Assembly (NCBI GenBank): GCA_028291345.1
Contig: JAQGIF010000064.1
Coordinates: 1-43,457 of the forward strand
Length of the DNA: 43,457 nt
From: Rhodospirillales bacterium
GTDB lineage: Bacteria > Pseudomonadota > Alphaproteobacteria > BOG-932 > Roseiterribacteraceae
Reading direction: 5' to 3'
The notes below the pieces were generated by a model that saw only the letters and a program-made list of their open reading frames with translations, was not told where the DNA came from and searched no databases. This document shows positions 31,290-41,772 of the stretch, piece after piece. Position 1 is the stretch's first letter. Each line of letters starts with the position of its first letter. The translations under genes were made by a program, and so were the position numbers.

Positions 31290-32069
31290 TCAGGCCGAGA
31301 TCTTCAGCGGCTCGATTTTCCGGTTCGCCTGATAGTCCGGCCGGGGGTTGGGCACAGGCCCCAACACGTTAGATACCGCATTATAGACGAGATAGGCCTG
31401 CCATCGAGCGCGCGGCGACATGTTATGGCCGGAGCCGTGGATCATATTGGCGTGGAAGAACACCACGCTGCCGGGCTCTCCGGTCACTGCCACTGGGTCG
31501 CCGAATTCTGCTGTGATCTCGATCATCTTCTGCTTGCCGACTGTCCACAGTGCATAAGACGTGCTGGTATCGTCCCAGTCGGGTTCGACGATCCCCAGCC
31601 GGTGGGACCCGGGAACGAAATAGAGGCAGCCGCTCATCTCTGTCGCATGGTCGAGCATGACCAGAGCGGTCAGCAGGCGCGGCTCGGGCGCGGCGTCGTT
31701 GGCGCTCCAATTGGCGTAATCCTGGTGCCATTGCCAATAGCCGCCATCGATCGCTTCCTTGAAGTTGCATTTGATGTGATAGAGATGGACGTCTTCCCGC
31801 AGGAGATCGACGACCGGCTGCAATATTCGCGCGTCTCGGGCCAAGTCGTAATAGGCCTGCGAGAAGGTCGGGCCGCCCACGTCCGGCAGACCATAGATGA
31901 TCCGGGGCGCGTCGCTGCCCTTTTCCCGCATGATGCGCTCGTCGACCACGGTCGAAACGCGGGCGAGTTCACCGTGGAGCATCGCCACCTCGTTGGCCGA
32001 GAGCAGGTTCGGGAAAACCATAAACCCATCGCGCTCGAACGTCTTGATCTGCTCCGCTGTCAGCTTCAT
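31290..32069 (-). CDS. Phytanoyl-CoA dioxygenase (PhyH) family protein
   Basis: Fe(II)/2-oxoglutarate-type dioxygenase of 259 residues. The start RDGFMVFPNLLS is typical; the iron-binding H-x-D is in WHQDY (about 114-116), the distal His in MIHGSGHN (about 210), and an Arg for 2-oxoglutarate in SPRARW. It probably hydroxylates an acyl-CoA or a hydrophobic acid. GAGGAG lies before the ATG. Converges with the LpxD-like gene (7-bp gap) and is the last of a minus-strand trio SDR-EthD-PhyH. Confidence 0.85.
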   Translation of the reverse strand: MKLTAEQIKTFERDGFMVFPNLLSANEVAMLHGELARVSTVVDERIMREKGSDAPRIIYGLPDVGGPTFSQAYYDLARDARILQPVVDLLREDVHLYHIKCNFKEAIDGGYWQWHQDYANWSANDAAPEPRLLTALVMLDHATEMSGCLYFVPGSHRLGIVEPDWDDTSTSYALWTVGKQKMIEITAEFGDPVAVTGEPGSVVFFHANMIHGSGHNMSPRARWQAYLVYNAVSNVLGPVPNPRPDYQANRKIEPLKISA

Positions 32070-32083
32070 TGCGTGCTCCTCGA

Positions 32084-32836
32084 TCAGATGATTATAGCCC
32101 CTCGGGCACTCTCATAGGCAGGCTGTTTGTAGTCGTCGGCCCAGCCGCCGAAGCGGAATTCGCTGGTGATCAAGACGTCGATCTTGTCAACATCGATGAA
32201 GCGGCCGCAGCTGTTCATCATCCTGGCGAAACGCTCCTGATATTTCTCCTCGTTGCCGGCCGCGTCATAGAAGGCCTGAGGGTCGGTCATCGCCTCCAGT
32301 GGGAAACATTCCTCGACGATCGACGCCCACAGCGGCGAACCTGCCGTCAACACCCGGTTCACGATGTTCTGGCAGTAATAAAAATTCGACTGCGTCTCGA
32401 CGCCCACCTGGGTATGCGAGCCCAGCCAGGTATCGAGATATTCTTCATACGTAACGCGCGGCGGCCGCTGGATCAGTGCGATCTGGGAAAAGCCCTGGGT
32501 CCGTGTGCCGTCTTTGTGGACCTTGGTGATCGGCAGGACCGTCGATTCGGTAACGGCATAGCCAGCGATGCGCGGGGCTTCGGCTTCCAGAAGCTTCTCA
32601 AACGGCTTGCGAATATGAGAGGAATTCAGCCAGAACGACACCAGGGCGGCGGGGCCGGGTCTGAGCTTCTCTTGGCACAATGCCGCTCCGGGAGCGACGG
32701 TGTCGTCCACGACATTGATTTGCAGCCGATCGGCGCCGAGCTTGGAGAGCTTTTTCCTGAGCGGCCCGAGCAAGCGTTTATTGAACTCGGCGTAATCTTC
32801 CGGGCCCTTCCATAGGGCATAAACCAGCTTTTCCAT
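32084..32836 (-). CDS. EthD-like dimeric alpha-beta barrel protein
   Basis: Protein of 250 residues with two ferredoxin-like halves. The first begins MEKLVYALWKGPEDYAEFNK, the second contains QIALIQRPPRVTYEEYLDTW and LGSHTQVGVETQ, the pattern of EthD-type proteins (a repeated alpha-beta barrel unit). The frame is open further upstream to 32980, but ATG 32836 has GAGGG 8 bp upstream and starts the conserved text. EthD proteins assist P450/oxygenase or degradation systems in an unclear way. In the trio with PhyH (14-bp gap) and an SDR (37 bp). Confidence 0.72.
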   Translation of the reverse strand: MEKLVYALWKGPEDYAEFNKRLLGPLRKKLSKLGADRLQINVVDDTVAPGAALCQEKLRPGPAALVSFWLNSSHIRKPFEKLLEAEAPRIAGYAVTESTVLPITKVHKDGTRTQGFSQIALIQRPPRVTYEEYLDTWLGSHTQVGVETQSNFYYCQNIVNRVLTAGSPLWASIVEECFPLEAMTDPQAFYDAAGNEEKYQERFARMMNSCGRFIDVDKIDVLITSEFRFGGWADDYKQPAYESARGAIII

Positions 32837-32873
32837 TTCGGCATCCCTCATTCGAGTTTCGTTGTTCGGGCGG

Positions 32874-33629
32874 TCAGCCCAGATAGGCCTGCCCGCCGTC
32901 GAGCGCGATCGTCTGGCCGGTGATGTAGCGCGAATCCGGGCCGCATAGCGCAACGACAGCCCGGCCGATATCGCTTTCACAATCGCCCGCGCGGCGTAGC
33001 GGTACAGTGTTCAGGAAGGCCGTGGATTCCTCCGGCCGCTCGGCTATCCAGCCCTCCAGCCCCTTCGACAGGGCGAACGGGATGACCACGTTCACGCGGA
33101 TATTGTCGGCGCCCCATTCGCAGGCCGCGGCGCGACTCAGTGCCCGGATCGCTTCCTTGACGGCGGCATATGCGCCGTAGCGGCCACTATCCTGGCGATA
33201 GGCCGCGCCGGTGCCCAGATTGATAACCACGCCGTCACCCTTGAGATAGGGATAGCAGAGCCGCATCAGCCGCAGCGACGCCAGAGGCCCGGAATCGAAA
33301 CCCTCGACGAAGGCCTCGTCGGTCACTTCCATCAGGCTGCCGAGCGGAACCAGTTGGGCGTTGTTGACCAGGATATTGATGCCACCGAAGGCCGCGACGA
33401 CTTCGCGCACACAACGTTCCAGATCGCTCTTCGCGGTCACCTCACAGGCGAAGGCCTGGGCGGTTCCGCCACGGCGACGGATTTCGGCGACCGTGTCGTC
33501 GAGCTTGGACACTGTGCGGCCGGTCACGGCGATCTTCGCGCCTTCCGACGCCATCGCATAAGCGATCCCCTGGCCGACTCCCTGTCCGGCGCCTGTGATC
33601 AGCACGATCTTTCCGTCGAGAATACCCAT
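32874..33629 (-). CDS. SDR family oxidoreductase
   Basis: Protein of 251 residues: TGAGQGVG (12-19), NNAQ (89-92), Tyr154/Lys158 in YAAVK, and the end TIALDGGQAYLG. The upstream catalytic Ser is replaced by Thr140 (NLGTGAAY), which may still work. GGGAGG precedes the ATG. First gene of the minus-strand trio. It probably converts an alcohol/ketone made by the PhyH dioxygenase. Confidence 0.83.
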   Translation of the reverse strand: MGILDGKIVLITGAGQGVGQGIAYAMASEGAKIAVTGRTVSKLDDTVAEIRRRGGTAQAFACEVTAKSDLERCVREVVAAFGGINILVNNAQLVPLGSLMEVTDEAFVEGFDSGPLASLRLMRLCYPYLKGDGVVINLGTGAAYRQDSGRYGAYAAVKEAIRALSRAAACEWGADNIRVNVVIPFALSKGLEGWIAERPEESTAFLNTVPLRRAGDCESDIGRAVVALCGPDSRYITGQTIALDGGQAYLG

Positions 33630-33897
33630 GAAATACCTCCCTATCCGCAGCTTAATTCACAGGCGTTGCGGAACAAAACAGCCCGATAATCGATTGGCGC
33701 GACAATGCCCGTTAACCCATGCTTAGCCAACACGATTTCGCCATGGATCCCCTGCATCATCGCAGGAAGGTTGGGCGCGAGACGTTGTAGGGAGGGCTGA
33801 TCCCCTACGATATATATTGTCTGTGCGTCATAGCGTCGGATACGGCGTGCTGGTATGTGAACCCGTCCGGTCAAATGGCGAGCGAGAATAGTCCCGA
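33630..33897. promoter_or_regulatory. Divergent intergenic region with AT-rich palindrome
   Basis: The 268 bp between the SDR trio and the efflux operon contain no gene. ACGATATATATTGT (33807-33820) is a near-perfect palindrome (one symmetric mismatch pair) about 80 bp before the adaptor gene and may be an operator or promoter core for the efflux operon. Confidence 0.35.
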
Positions 33898-35262
33898 ATG
33901 GCAAGTACCCATGAAACCACGGTAGGCGACTCGCGCTTCGGGCCCCGTCGGCGAATCCGGCCCTGGGTTTGGATTAAGCGCAATAAATGGGCGCTTTTGA
34001 TCGGCCTCGTTGTCATTGGAGCGCTGATTTGGATTATCTGGCCCAAGAGCGTGGAGACCCCGCTCGGCGGCCGCGGCGCGGGTGCACCGATCGCGGTCAA
34101 CACCGCGAAAGTGGAGACGGGTGACGTTCAGGTTATCCTGAACGCGCTGGGTACAGTCACGCCGTTGGCGACCGTCACCGTCAGAACGCAGATCAGCGGT
34201 CAACTGCAACAGATCGCCTTCACCGAAGGCCAGACCGTCAAGAAGGGCGATTTCCTGGCCGAGGTCGATCCGCGCCCTTATCAGGCGGCACTGGAACAGG
34301 CGCAGGGCACCCTGGCCAAGGACCAGGCACTGCTGACGAACGCGCAGCTGGACGCAGAGCGCTATAAAAAGCTGGTTGCCGAGGATTCGATCGCGCATCA
34401 GCAACTGGACACGCAGCTGGCATTGGTCCGCCAATATCAGGGCACGGTGCTCACCGATCAGGCGGCGGTCGATAACGCCACGCTGAATCTCAACTACTGC
34501 CATATCGTTTCCCCAGTCACCGGCCGGGTCGGCTTGCGGCAGGTCGATCAGGGCAATTACGTCACGCCGGGTGATACCAACGGCATCGTCGTCGTCACCC
34601 AGCTTCAGCCGATCTCGGCTTTATTCACTCTGCCCGAGGATAATGTGCTGAAGGTCAGCAAACCGCTGCATGACGGGCAGACGCTGACGGTGACCGCGAT
34701 GGATCGTGGCAACACGACGAAGCTGGCGACGGGCGCGCTGACCAATATCGATAATCAGATCGACACCACGACGGGCACATTCAAATTGCGCGCCCAGTTC
34801 ACCAATGCCGACGAAAGTCTGTTTCCGAACCAGTTCGTCAATGTCCAGCTTTTGGTCGAGACATTACGTGACCAGATGGTGGTGCCGACAGCAGCGATCC
34901 AGCGCGGCGCACCCGGCACCTTCGTCTATGCCGTCAATCCGGACAGCACCGTGTCGGTCAGGCCGGTCAAGTTGGGCATCGCCCAGGGCGAGCGTCAGGC
35001 GATCCTGACCGGGATCGATGCAGGCGAGACGATCGTGACCGACGGTGTCGATCGTCTGCGAGATGGCGCGAAGGTTGTGCTGCCAGGGGCGCAGCCACCG
35101 GCACCCGGCGCAGCCAGCGCGGAGGGCGGTCGCCGACACAGGCGCAACGGCGCTAATGGAAGTGGCCAGGGCGGGACCGACGACGGGAAAGCCAGTGGCG
35201 ATGCCAAGCCGAGCGGCGGCCCGAACGGCAATTCGGCGGGTGGGCGTCCGGCGACGCAATGA
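33898..35262 (+). CDS. RND efflux periplasmic adaptor subunit (MdtA-like)
   Basis: Membrane fusion protein of 454 residues. An N-terminal cytoplasmic stretch is followed by one transmembrane anchor (WALLIGLVVIGALIWIIW, about 24-41), then the lipoyl/barrel parts (TVTVRTQISGQLQQIAFTEG, PVTGRVGLRQVDQGNYV) with a helical hairpin between them (EQAQGTLAKDQALLTNAQLD). A C-terminal Gly/Ser/Lys-rich tail of about 55 residues is low-complexity. It links the inner-membrane pumps to the outer-membrane channel. First gene of the efflux operon. Confidence 0.88.
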   Translation: MASTHETTVGDSRFGPRRRIRPWVWIKRNKWALLIGLVVIGALIWIIWPKSVETPLGGRGAGAPIAVNTAKVETGDVQVILNALGTVTPLATVTVRTQISGQLQQIAFTEGQTVKKGDFLAEVDPRPYQAALEQAQGTLAKDQALLTNAQLDAERYKKLVAEDSIAHQQLDTQLALVRQYQGTVLTDQAAVDNATLNLNYCHIVSPVTGRVGLRQVDQGNYVTPGDTNGIVVVTQLQPISALFTLPEDNVLKVSKPLHDGQTLTVTAMDRGNTTKLATGALTNIDNQIDTTTGTFKLRAQFTNADESLFPNQFVNVQLLVETLRDQMVVPTAAIQRGAPGTFVYAVNPDSTVSVRPVKLGIAQGERQAILTGIDAGETIVTDGVDRLRDGAKVVLPGAQPPAPGAASAEGGRRHRRNGANGSGQGGTDDGKASGDAKPSGGPNGNSAGGRPATQ

Positions 35263-35311
35263 TGCCGATGCCATCGGCCGCGTGTGACGCCATGCCAGGG
35301 CACGGCTTCGT

Positions 35312-38300
35312 ATGAACCCCTCACGCATCTTCATCCTGCGACCAGTGGCGACCACGCTACTGATGATCGCAATTTTGCTGGCCGGCCTGATGGGCTTCCA
35401 GTTCCTCCCGCTGTCGGCGCTCCCCGAGGTCGCCTATCCGACAATCCAGGTGCAGACATTCTATCCGGGCGCGAGCCCCGAGGTAATGACCTCGTCCGTC
35501 ACTGCGCCGCTGGAGCGGCAGTTCGGGCAGATGCCGAGCCTGAATCAGATGTCGTCGACCAGTTCGGCCGGGGCCTCTATCCTGACGCTCCAATTCAGTC
35601 TCGACCTGACATTGGACATCGCCGAGCAGGAGGTTCAGGCCGCGATCAACGCCGCAGGCAATCTGCTGCCCCAGGATCTGCCCGCGCCGCCGATCTATGC
35701 CAAGGTCAACCCGGCCGACGCGCCGGTGCTGACATTGGGTATCACTTCGGCGGTTATGCCGCTGACTAAGGTCCAGGACCTCGCCGACACGCGAATCGCC
35801 CAGAAGATATCGCAGTTGGCCGGCGTCGGCGTCGTCAGTATCAGCGGCGGCCAGCGCCCTGCCGTGCGCGTACGCGCCAACCCGCAGGCGCTCGCGGCCT
35901 ACGGCCTCAATATTGACGATCTGCGCACGACGATCAGCAATGCCAACGTCAATACGCCTAAGGGCAGCTTCGATGGGCCGACCCGCGCCTATACGATCAA
36001 TTCCAACGACCAGCTGAAAAGCGCGGACGAATATAAGAATATTGTCGTCGCCTATAAGAACGGCGCGCCGGTCCGCTTGTCCGACGTCGCCGAGCTGATC
36101 GACGGGGCCGAGAACACCAAGCTGGGCGCTTGGATGGGCGACACCCCGGCGCTGATCCTGAACGTGCAGCGCCAGCCGGGCGCGAATGTCATCGGCGTGG
36201 TCGATGCGATCAAGAACCTGCTGCCCGATATCAAAGCCTCGCTGCCCGCGGGGGTCGAGGTCAGCGTGCTGACCGATCGCACCAACACGATCCGTGCATC
36301 GGTCAACGATGTCGAGTTCGAGCTGGTGCTGGCGGTCGCGCTTGTGGTGCTGGTCATCTATCTGTTCCTGCGCAATATCCGCGCTACCATCATCCCCAGC
36401 CTGTCCGTCCCGGTTTCGTTGGTCGGCACCTTCGCGGCCATGTATTTGCTGGGTTTCAGCCTTAACAACCTGTCGCTGATGGCGTTGACGATCGCCACCG
36501 GTTTCGTCGTCGACGATGCGATCGTGATGATCGAGAACATTTCCCGCTTCATTGAAAAAGGCGATCCTCCGCTGGAGGCAGCGCTCAAAGGTTCGGCGCA
36601 GATCGGCTTCACCATCATTTCGCTGACTGTGTCGCTGATCGCCGTGCTGATCCCGCTGCTGTTCATGGGCGACGTGGTTGGCCGTCTGTTCCGCGAGTTC
36701 GCCATAACGCTGGCCGTCACCATCCTGATTTCAGCCGTCGTCTCGCTGACCCTGGTGCCGATGCTGTGCGCTCTGCTGCTGAAGCAGAAGCAGGAGGAGA
36801 AGAAGCCGTCCGAGTTCGGCCGAAGGATCCAGGCCGTTTTCGACGGCGTCATGGACAAATATGGCCGTCTGCTGAACTGGGTGCTGGACCGGCAGGCGCT
36901 GACCCTGGCGGTCGCCGTCAGCACGCTACTATTCACCGCACTGTTGTATATCGTAATCCCAAAGGGATTCTTCCCGGTCCAGGATACCGGACTGATCCAG
37001 GGCATATCGGAGGCTGGCGGCACCGTGTCCTACGCCGCGATGGCCGAACGCCAGCAGGCGCTGGCTGCGGCGATCCTCAAGGATCCGGATGTCGACAGCC
37101 TATCATCCTTCATCGGTGTGGACGGCAGCAACACGACGCTGAATAGCGGACGCTTCCTGATCAACCTGAAACCGGTCGATGCGCGCAGCGCGAGTGCGAC
37201 CCAGGTGATCGCCCGGCTGCAGTCCGAGGTCGCCTCAGTGTCCGGCATTTCACTCTATATGCAGCCGGTCCAGGATTTGACTCTGGCCGACACGATCAGC
37301 CGGACCCAGTACCAATTCATCATGGAGGACGCCAATCTCGACGAGCTGAATCAATGGACGCCCAAACTGGTCGATAAATTGCATCAGCTGCCGGAAGTGC
37401 AGGACGTGTCCAGCGATCAGGCAGGGATGGGCATCGCAGCCTATATCACCGTCGACCGCGATAGCGCCGGCCGGTTCGGGATCACGGTGGGCACGGTCGA
37501 CAACGCGCTATACGACGCGTTCGGCCAGCGCATCGTTTCGACCATCTTCACTCAATCGACCCAGTACCGGGTCATTCTCGAAGCCGATCCGGCCCTGCAG
37601 AACTCGCTCGATTCGCTGTCATCGATCTATCTGCCCTCGGCCGGCGGCGGGCAGGTGCCGCTGACCGCGATCGCGAAGGTGACGCAGGTCGCGTCCCCGT
37701 TGGTGATCGGCCACCTGGGGCAGTTCCCGGCCGCGACCATCTCGTTCAATCTCAGCCCGAACACGTCGCTGGGCGCGGGTGTCGACGCGATCCAAAAGGC
37801 GGAAAAGGATATCGGCATGCCGCCAAGTGTGCTGACCAGCTTCCAGGGCGCGGCCCTGGCGTTTCAAAAAAACCTGTCGAGCGAGCTGCTGCTGATCCTG
37901 GCTGCGATCGTCACGATGTATATCGTGCTGGGCGTTCTCTACGAGAGCTTCATCCATCCGATCACGATCCTGTCCACCCTGCCTTCCGCCGGCATTGGCG
38001 CGCTGCTGGCGCTGATTCTGGTCGGCAGCGACCTGACAATCATCGCGCTTATCGGCATCATTCTGTTGATCGGCATCGTGAAGAAGAATGCGATCCTGAT
38101 GATCGACTTCGCATTGCATGCCGAGCGCAATGAGGGCAAGGAGCCGCGCGACGCGATTTTTCAGGCCTGCATGCTGCGCTTCCGTCCGATCCTGATGACC
38201 ACGGTCGCGGCGCTGTTCGGCGCGTTACCGCTGATGCTGGGAACAGGCACGGGATCTGAGCTGCGCCATCCGCTTGGCGTCAGCATCGTCGGCGGGCTGA

Positions 38301-38440
38301 TCGTCAGCCAGGTCCTGACCCTGTTCACTACACCGGTGATCTATCTGGCGTTCGACCGGTTGGCCACGCGGCTGGGCCGCAAGACGGGCGCGCCTCGGAT
38401 GATGCGCGAAACCGAAATCGCGCCGGACGCGGTGACATGA
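35312..38440 (+). CDS. RND efflux permease (MdtB-like)
   Basis: Inner-membrane proton/drug antiporter of 1042 residues, full length: N-terminal helix after [36 protein letters not shown], the proton-relay Asp pair in [13 protein letters not shown] (about 404-416), and the second half with [14 protein letters not shown]. Pumps of the MdtB/MdtC type work as a heteromer of two permeases; the second is the next gene (4-bp overlap ATGA). Starts 49 bp after the adaptor. Confidence 0.92.
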   Translation: MNPSRIFILRPVATTLLMIAILLAGLMGFQFLPLSALPEVAYPTIQVQTFYPGASPEVMTSSVTAPLERQFGQMPSLNQMSSTSSAGASILTLQFSLDLTLDIAEQEVQAAINAAGNLLPQDLPAPPIYAKVNPADAPVLTLGITSAVMPLTKVQDLADTRIAQKISQLAGVGVVSISGGQRPAVRVRANPQALAAYGLNIDDLRTTISNANVNTPKGSFDGPTRAYTINSNDQLKSADEYKNIVVAYKNGAPVRLSDVAELIDGAENTKLGAWMGDTPALILNVQRQPGANVIGVVDAIKNLLPDIKASLPAGVEVSVLTDRTNTIRASVNDVEFELVLAVALVVLVIYLFLRNIRATIIPSLSVPVSLVGTFAAMYLLGFSLNNLSLMALTIATGFVVDDAIVMIENISRFIEKGDPPLEAALKGSAQIGFTIISLTVSLIAVLIPLLFMGDVVGRLFREFAITLAVTILISAVVSLTLVPMLCALLLKQKQEEKKPSEFGRRIQAVFDGVMDKYGRLLNWVLDRQALTLAVAVSTLLFTALLYIVIPKGFFPVQDTGLIQGISEAGGTVSYAAMAERQQALAAAILKDPDVDSLSSFIGVDGSNTTLNSGRFLINLKPVDARSASATQVIARLQSEVASVSGISLYMQPVQDLTLADTISRTQYQFIMEDANLDELNQWTPKLVDKLHQLPEVQDVSSDQAGMGIAAYITVDRDSAGRFGITVGTVDNALYDAFGQRIVSTIFTQSTQYRVILEADPALQNSLDSLSSIYLPSAGGGQVPLTAIAKVTQVASPLVIGHLGQFPAATISFNLSPNTSLGAGVDAIQKAEKDIGMPPSVLTSFQGAALAFQKNLSSELLLILAAIVTMYIVLGVLYESFIHPITILSTLPSAGIGALLALILVGSDLTIIALIGIILLIGIVKKNAILMIDFALHAERNEGKEPRDAIFQACMLRFRPILMTTVAALFGALPLMLGTGTGSELRHPLGVSIVGGLIVSQVLTLFTTPVIYLAFDRLATRLGRKTGAPRMMRETEIAPDAVT

Positions 38441-41400
38441 GCCTGTCCTCGCCCTTCATCGCGCGGCCGGTTGCCACCACGCTGTTGACCATCGGTATCG
38501 CGCTGGCGGGCATTATGGCCTTCCGCCTGCTGCCGGTGGCGCCATTGCCGCCGATCGAATTCCCTGCGATTTCGGTCAATGCCTCCATGCCGGGCGCCAG
38601 TCCCGAAGTGATGGCGACTAGCGTCGCCACCCCGCTCGAGCGCCATCTGGGCACCATCGCCGACGTCACCGAAATGACGTCGACCAGTTCGCAGAACACC
38701 ACCAATATCCAGCTGATCTTCGGGCTGGACCGCGACATCGATGGAGCCGCCCGCGACGTGCAGGCTGCCATCGTCGCCGCGCGCGTCGACTTGCCGACCA
38801 GCCTCAGAAGCAATCCGACCTACAGGAAGTTCAACGGCGCCTCGGCCCCGGTCATCATCCTGTCGCTGACCTCGGATACGCTCAGCCAGGGCCAGATCTA
38901 CGATGCGGCGGCGACAATCATGCAGCAGAAGCTGTCGCAGATCGAAGGTGTGGGCAATGTCGGCGTTCAGGGGAGCGCCCTGCCGGCCGTGCGGGTCGAG
39001 CTGAATCCGACCGCCTTGTTCCGGTACGGAATCGGGCTGGAAGACGTCCGTGCGGCCCTGTCGGCCGCCAACGCCAACGCGCCCAAGGGCGCCATCGAGA
39101 ACGATCGGCTGCATTTCCAGATCTATACGAACGACCAGGCCAACTTGGCCGCCCAATATAAACCGCTCATCGTCGCCTATCGCGACAGCTCGGCGGTGCG
39201 CCTGCAGGACATCGCGACCGTCACGGATAAGGAGGACGGCGCGGTCGAGAATATCCGCAATTACGGGCTCTACAACGGCAAGCCTGCGGTGTCGGTGATC
39301 GTGACGCAGCAGCCCGGCGCCAATATCATCGAGACAGTCGATCGGGTGCGGGCGCTGATGCCGGAACTGAAGGCCTCGATCCCCAGCACGATCGACCTTC
39401 AGGTGGCGAACGACAGATCGGTGACGATCCGCGCCTCGCTGAAGCAGGTCGAGCGCACGCTGGTCATGGCGGTCTTCCTGGTCATCCTGGTGGTGTTCAT
39501 CTTCCTGCGCGATTTGCGCGCGACATTGATCCCTGCGGTGGCGGTGCCCGTCTCGCTGATCGGCACGTTCGGTGCGATGTATTTGCTGGGCTTCAGCCTC
39601 GACAACTTCTCGCTGATGTCGCTGACCATCGCGACCGGCTTCGTGGTCGACGACGCGATCGTGGTGATGGAGAACACGACCCGCCATATCGAGGCGGGGA
39701 TGCCTCGAATGAAAGCCGCCTTTGTCGGCGCGAGGGAGGTCGGCTTCACCGTCCTGTCGATGAGCCTGTCGTTGGTGGCGGTGTTCTTGCCGCTGCAACT
39801 GATGGGCGGCATCGTCGGTAGGCTGTTCCATGAATTCACCATCACCTTGACGGTCGCCATTCTGATCTCGCTGGTCATCTCGCTGACCACGACGCCGATG
39901 ATGTGCGCGCGCCTCCTCGGCCGCACCGGTGACAAAAAGCCGACCTCCGGGCTTTTCCGGATGAGCGAAGCCGGGTTCGGATGGATGCGCGGATGCTATG
40001 AGCGGTCGTTGGTCTGGGCGGTCGATCGCGGCCCGCTGATGATGCTGATCCTGTTCGCGACCATCGTGCTCAATGTCTATCTGTTCATCGCCATCCCCAA
40101 AGGGTTCTTCCCGCAGCAGGATACCGGCCATATGCGCGGCGCGGTGCGCGCTGACCAGAGTACCTCGTTCCAGGCGATGAAGCAGAAGATGATCCAGGCC
40201 GCGGCGATCGTTCAGGCCGACCCGGCGGTATCGACGGTGGTCGCCAATATCGGCGGCGGCGGTGGCGGACCGGGGGGCGGCAATGGCGGCTCGTCCTCCG
40301 CGAATATGAACATCACCCTGAAGCCTCTGACGGAACGCAAGATATCGGTCGACGAGGTGATTGCCCGGCTGCGCCCCAAATTCCTCGCGATCAAAGGCGG
40401 ACAGGTGTTCCTGCAGGCCGACCAGGATATTCCCAGTGGTGGGCGGGTCGGCAATGCGCAATATCAATATACGCTGCAGGGCGACGACCTGACGGAACTC
40501 AGGACCTGGTCCGACAAGCTCCGCCGCGCCTTGCAGAACGTGCCCGAAGTCGTGGATGTCGATTCCGACCAGCAGATCGGCGGGCTGGAAACCGAAGTTA
40601 TCGTGGATCGCGATGTCGCCTCGCGGCTTGGGCTGACGCAAAGCCAGATCGATGCCACGCTGTACGACGCTTTCGGCCAGCGGCAGGTTTCGACCATCTA
40701 TAATCCGCTAAATCAGTATCACGTGATCATGGAGGTTTCGCCCGAATATTGGCAGAATCCGGAAACGCTGCGGGACATTTATGTCAGCACCTCGGGCGGG
40801 GCGGTCAGCGGTTCGCAATCGACCAACGCTGTCGCCGGCACCACCAGTCTGGGCAAGACCGGAGCGCCGAGCGCCACGTCGGTGGCGAACGACACGGCGC
40901 GCAACGCGGCCGCGAATGCGCTCGCCAACACAGCGCGCGGTGGCACATCCACGGGGGCGGCGGTCAGTACTGCGCGGGAAAATATGATCCCCCTCGCGAC
41001 CATCGCACATTTCGGCAACGGCACGACCCCGACTCAGGTCAACCACCAGGGCACGTTCGTCGCGACCACCATCGCCTTCAACCTGCCGCCAAACGAATCG
41101 CTATCGGTCGCTGTCGCGGCCATCGACCGCAGCACGGCCCAGCTCGGCATGCCGACCAGCATCCATGGCGGGTTCGAGGGGGCGGCGAAGAACTTCAGGC
41201 AGTATCAGGGCCAGATGCCGCTGATGCTCGTGGCCGGTCTCGCTGCGGTCTATATCGTGCTGGGCATGCTGTATGAGAGCTATTTCCACCCGATCACGAT
41301 TCTGTCGACTTTGCCCTCGGCGGGCATCGGTGCGCTGCTGGCGCTGCTGGCGACCGGCAACCAGCTGACCCTTATCGCCTTCATCGGCATTCTCCTGCTG

Positions 41401-41772
41401 GTCGGAATCGTCAAGAAGAACGCCATCATGATGGTCGATTTCGCGCTGGAGGCGGAGCGGGTCGATGGGTTGGCTCCCCGCGAGGCGATATTGAAGGCCT
41501 GCGCGCTCAGATTCCGGCCGATTATGATGACCACATTGGCCGCGATATTCGGCGCGCTCCCGTTGGCGGTCGCTTCGGGCGACGGGACCGAGATGCGCCG
41601 CCCGCTCGGTATCGCCATCGTCGGCGGGCTGATGGTCAGCCAGATGCTGACCCTCTACACCACCCCCGTCGTCTATCTCTATATCGAACGGTTCCGCCAG
41701 TGGCGAAAGCGCAAAACCGGCCGCAAGACCCAGATCCCGCTAAGGGGCCGCCCCATGGAAGTCGGCGTATGA
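38437..41772 (+). CDS. RND efflux permease (MdtC-like) with low-complexity inserts
   Basis: Second permease, 1111 residues, about 70 longer than its partner. It has the same RND features ([46 protein letters not shown]). Two inserts explain the extra length: a Gly-rich one at about 604-622 ([17 protein letters not shown] about 40246-40302) and an Ala/Thr/Ser-rich one at about 784-850 (DNA 40788-40985), both in periplasmic parts. Overlaps both neighbours by 4 bp, so MdtB, MdtC and the channel are coupled. Confidence 0.92.
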   Translation: MSLSSPFIARPVATTLLTIGIALAGIMAFRLLPVAPLPPIEFPAISVNASMPGASPEVMATSVATPLERHLGTIADVTEMTSTSSQNTTNIQLIFGLDRDIDGAARDVQAAIVAARVDLPTSLRSNPTYRKFNGASAPVIILSLTSDTLSQGQIYDAAATIMQQKLSQIEGVGNVGVQGSALPAVRVELNPTALFRYGIGLEDVRAALSAANANAPKGAIENDRLHFQIYTNDQANLAAQYKPLIVAYRDSSAVRLQDIATVTDKEDGAVENIRNYGLYNGKPAVSVIVTQQPGANIIETVDRVRALMPELKASIPSTIDLQVANDRSVTIRASLKQVERTLVMAVFLVILVVFIFLRDLRATLIPAVAVPVSLIGTFGAMYLLGFSLDNFSLMSLTIATGFVVDDAIVVMENTTRHIEAGMPRMKAAFVGAREVGFTVLSMSLSLVAVFLPLQLMGGIVGRLFHEFTITLTVAILISLVISLTTTPMMCARLLGRTGDKKPTSGLFRMSEAGFGWMRGCYERSLVWAVDRGPLMMLILFATIVLNVYLFIAIPKGFFPQQDTGHMRGAVRADQSTSFQAMKQKMIQAAAIVQADPAVSTVVANIGGGGGGPGGGNGGSSSANMNITLKPLTERKISVDEVIARLRPKFLAIKGGQVFLQADQDIPSGGRVGNAQYQYTLQGDDLTELRTWSDKLRRALQNVPEVVDVDSDQQIGGLETEVIVDRDVASRLGLTQSQIDATLYDAFGQRQVSTIYNPLNQYHVIMEVSPEYWQNPETLRDIYVSTSGGAVSGSQSTNAVAGTTSLGKTGAPSATSVANDTARNAAANALANTARGGTSTGAAVSTARENMIPLATIAHFGNGTTPTQVNHQGTFVATTIAFNLPPNESLSVAVAAIDRSTAQLGMPTSIHGGFEGAAKNFRQYQGQMPLMLVAGLAAVYIVLGMLYESYFHPITILSTLPSAGIGALLALLATGNQLTLIAFIGILLLVGIVKKNAIMMVDFALEAERVDGLAPREAILKACALRFRPIMMTTLAAIFGALPLAVASGDGTEMRRPLGIAIVGGLMVSQMLTLYTTPVVYLYIERFRQWRKRKTGRKTQIPLRGRPMEVGV

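Noticed and set aside
38341-40641. Minus-strand open frame of 766 codons opposite the RND permeases
   Set aside because: Spans the antisense of two well-defined pump genes; composition is His/Arg/Asp-repetitive and has no family motif.
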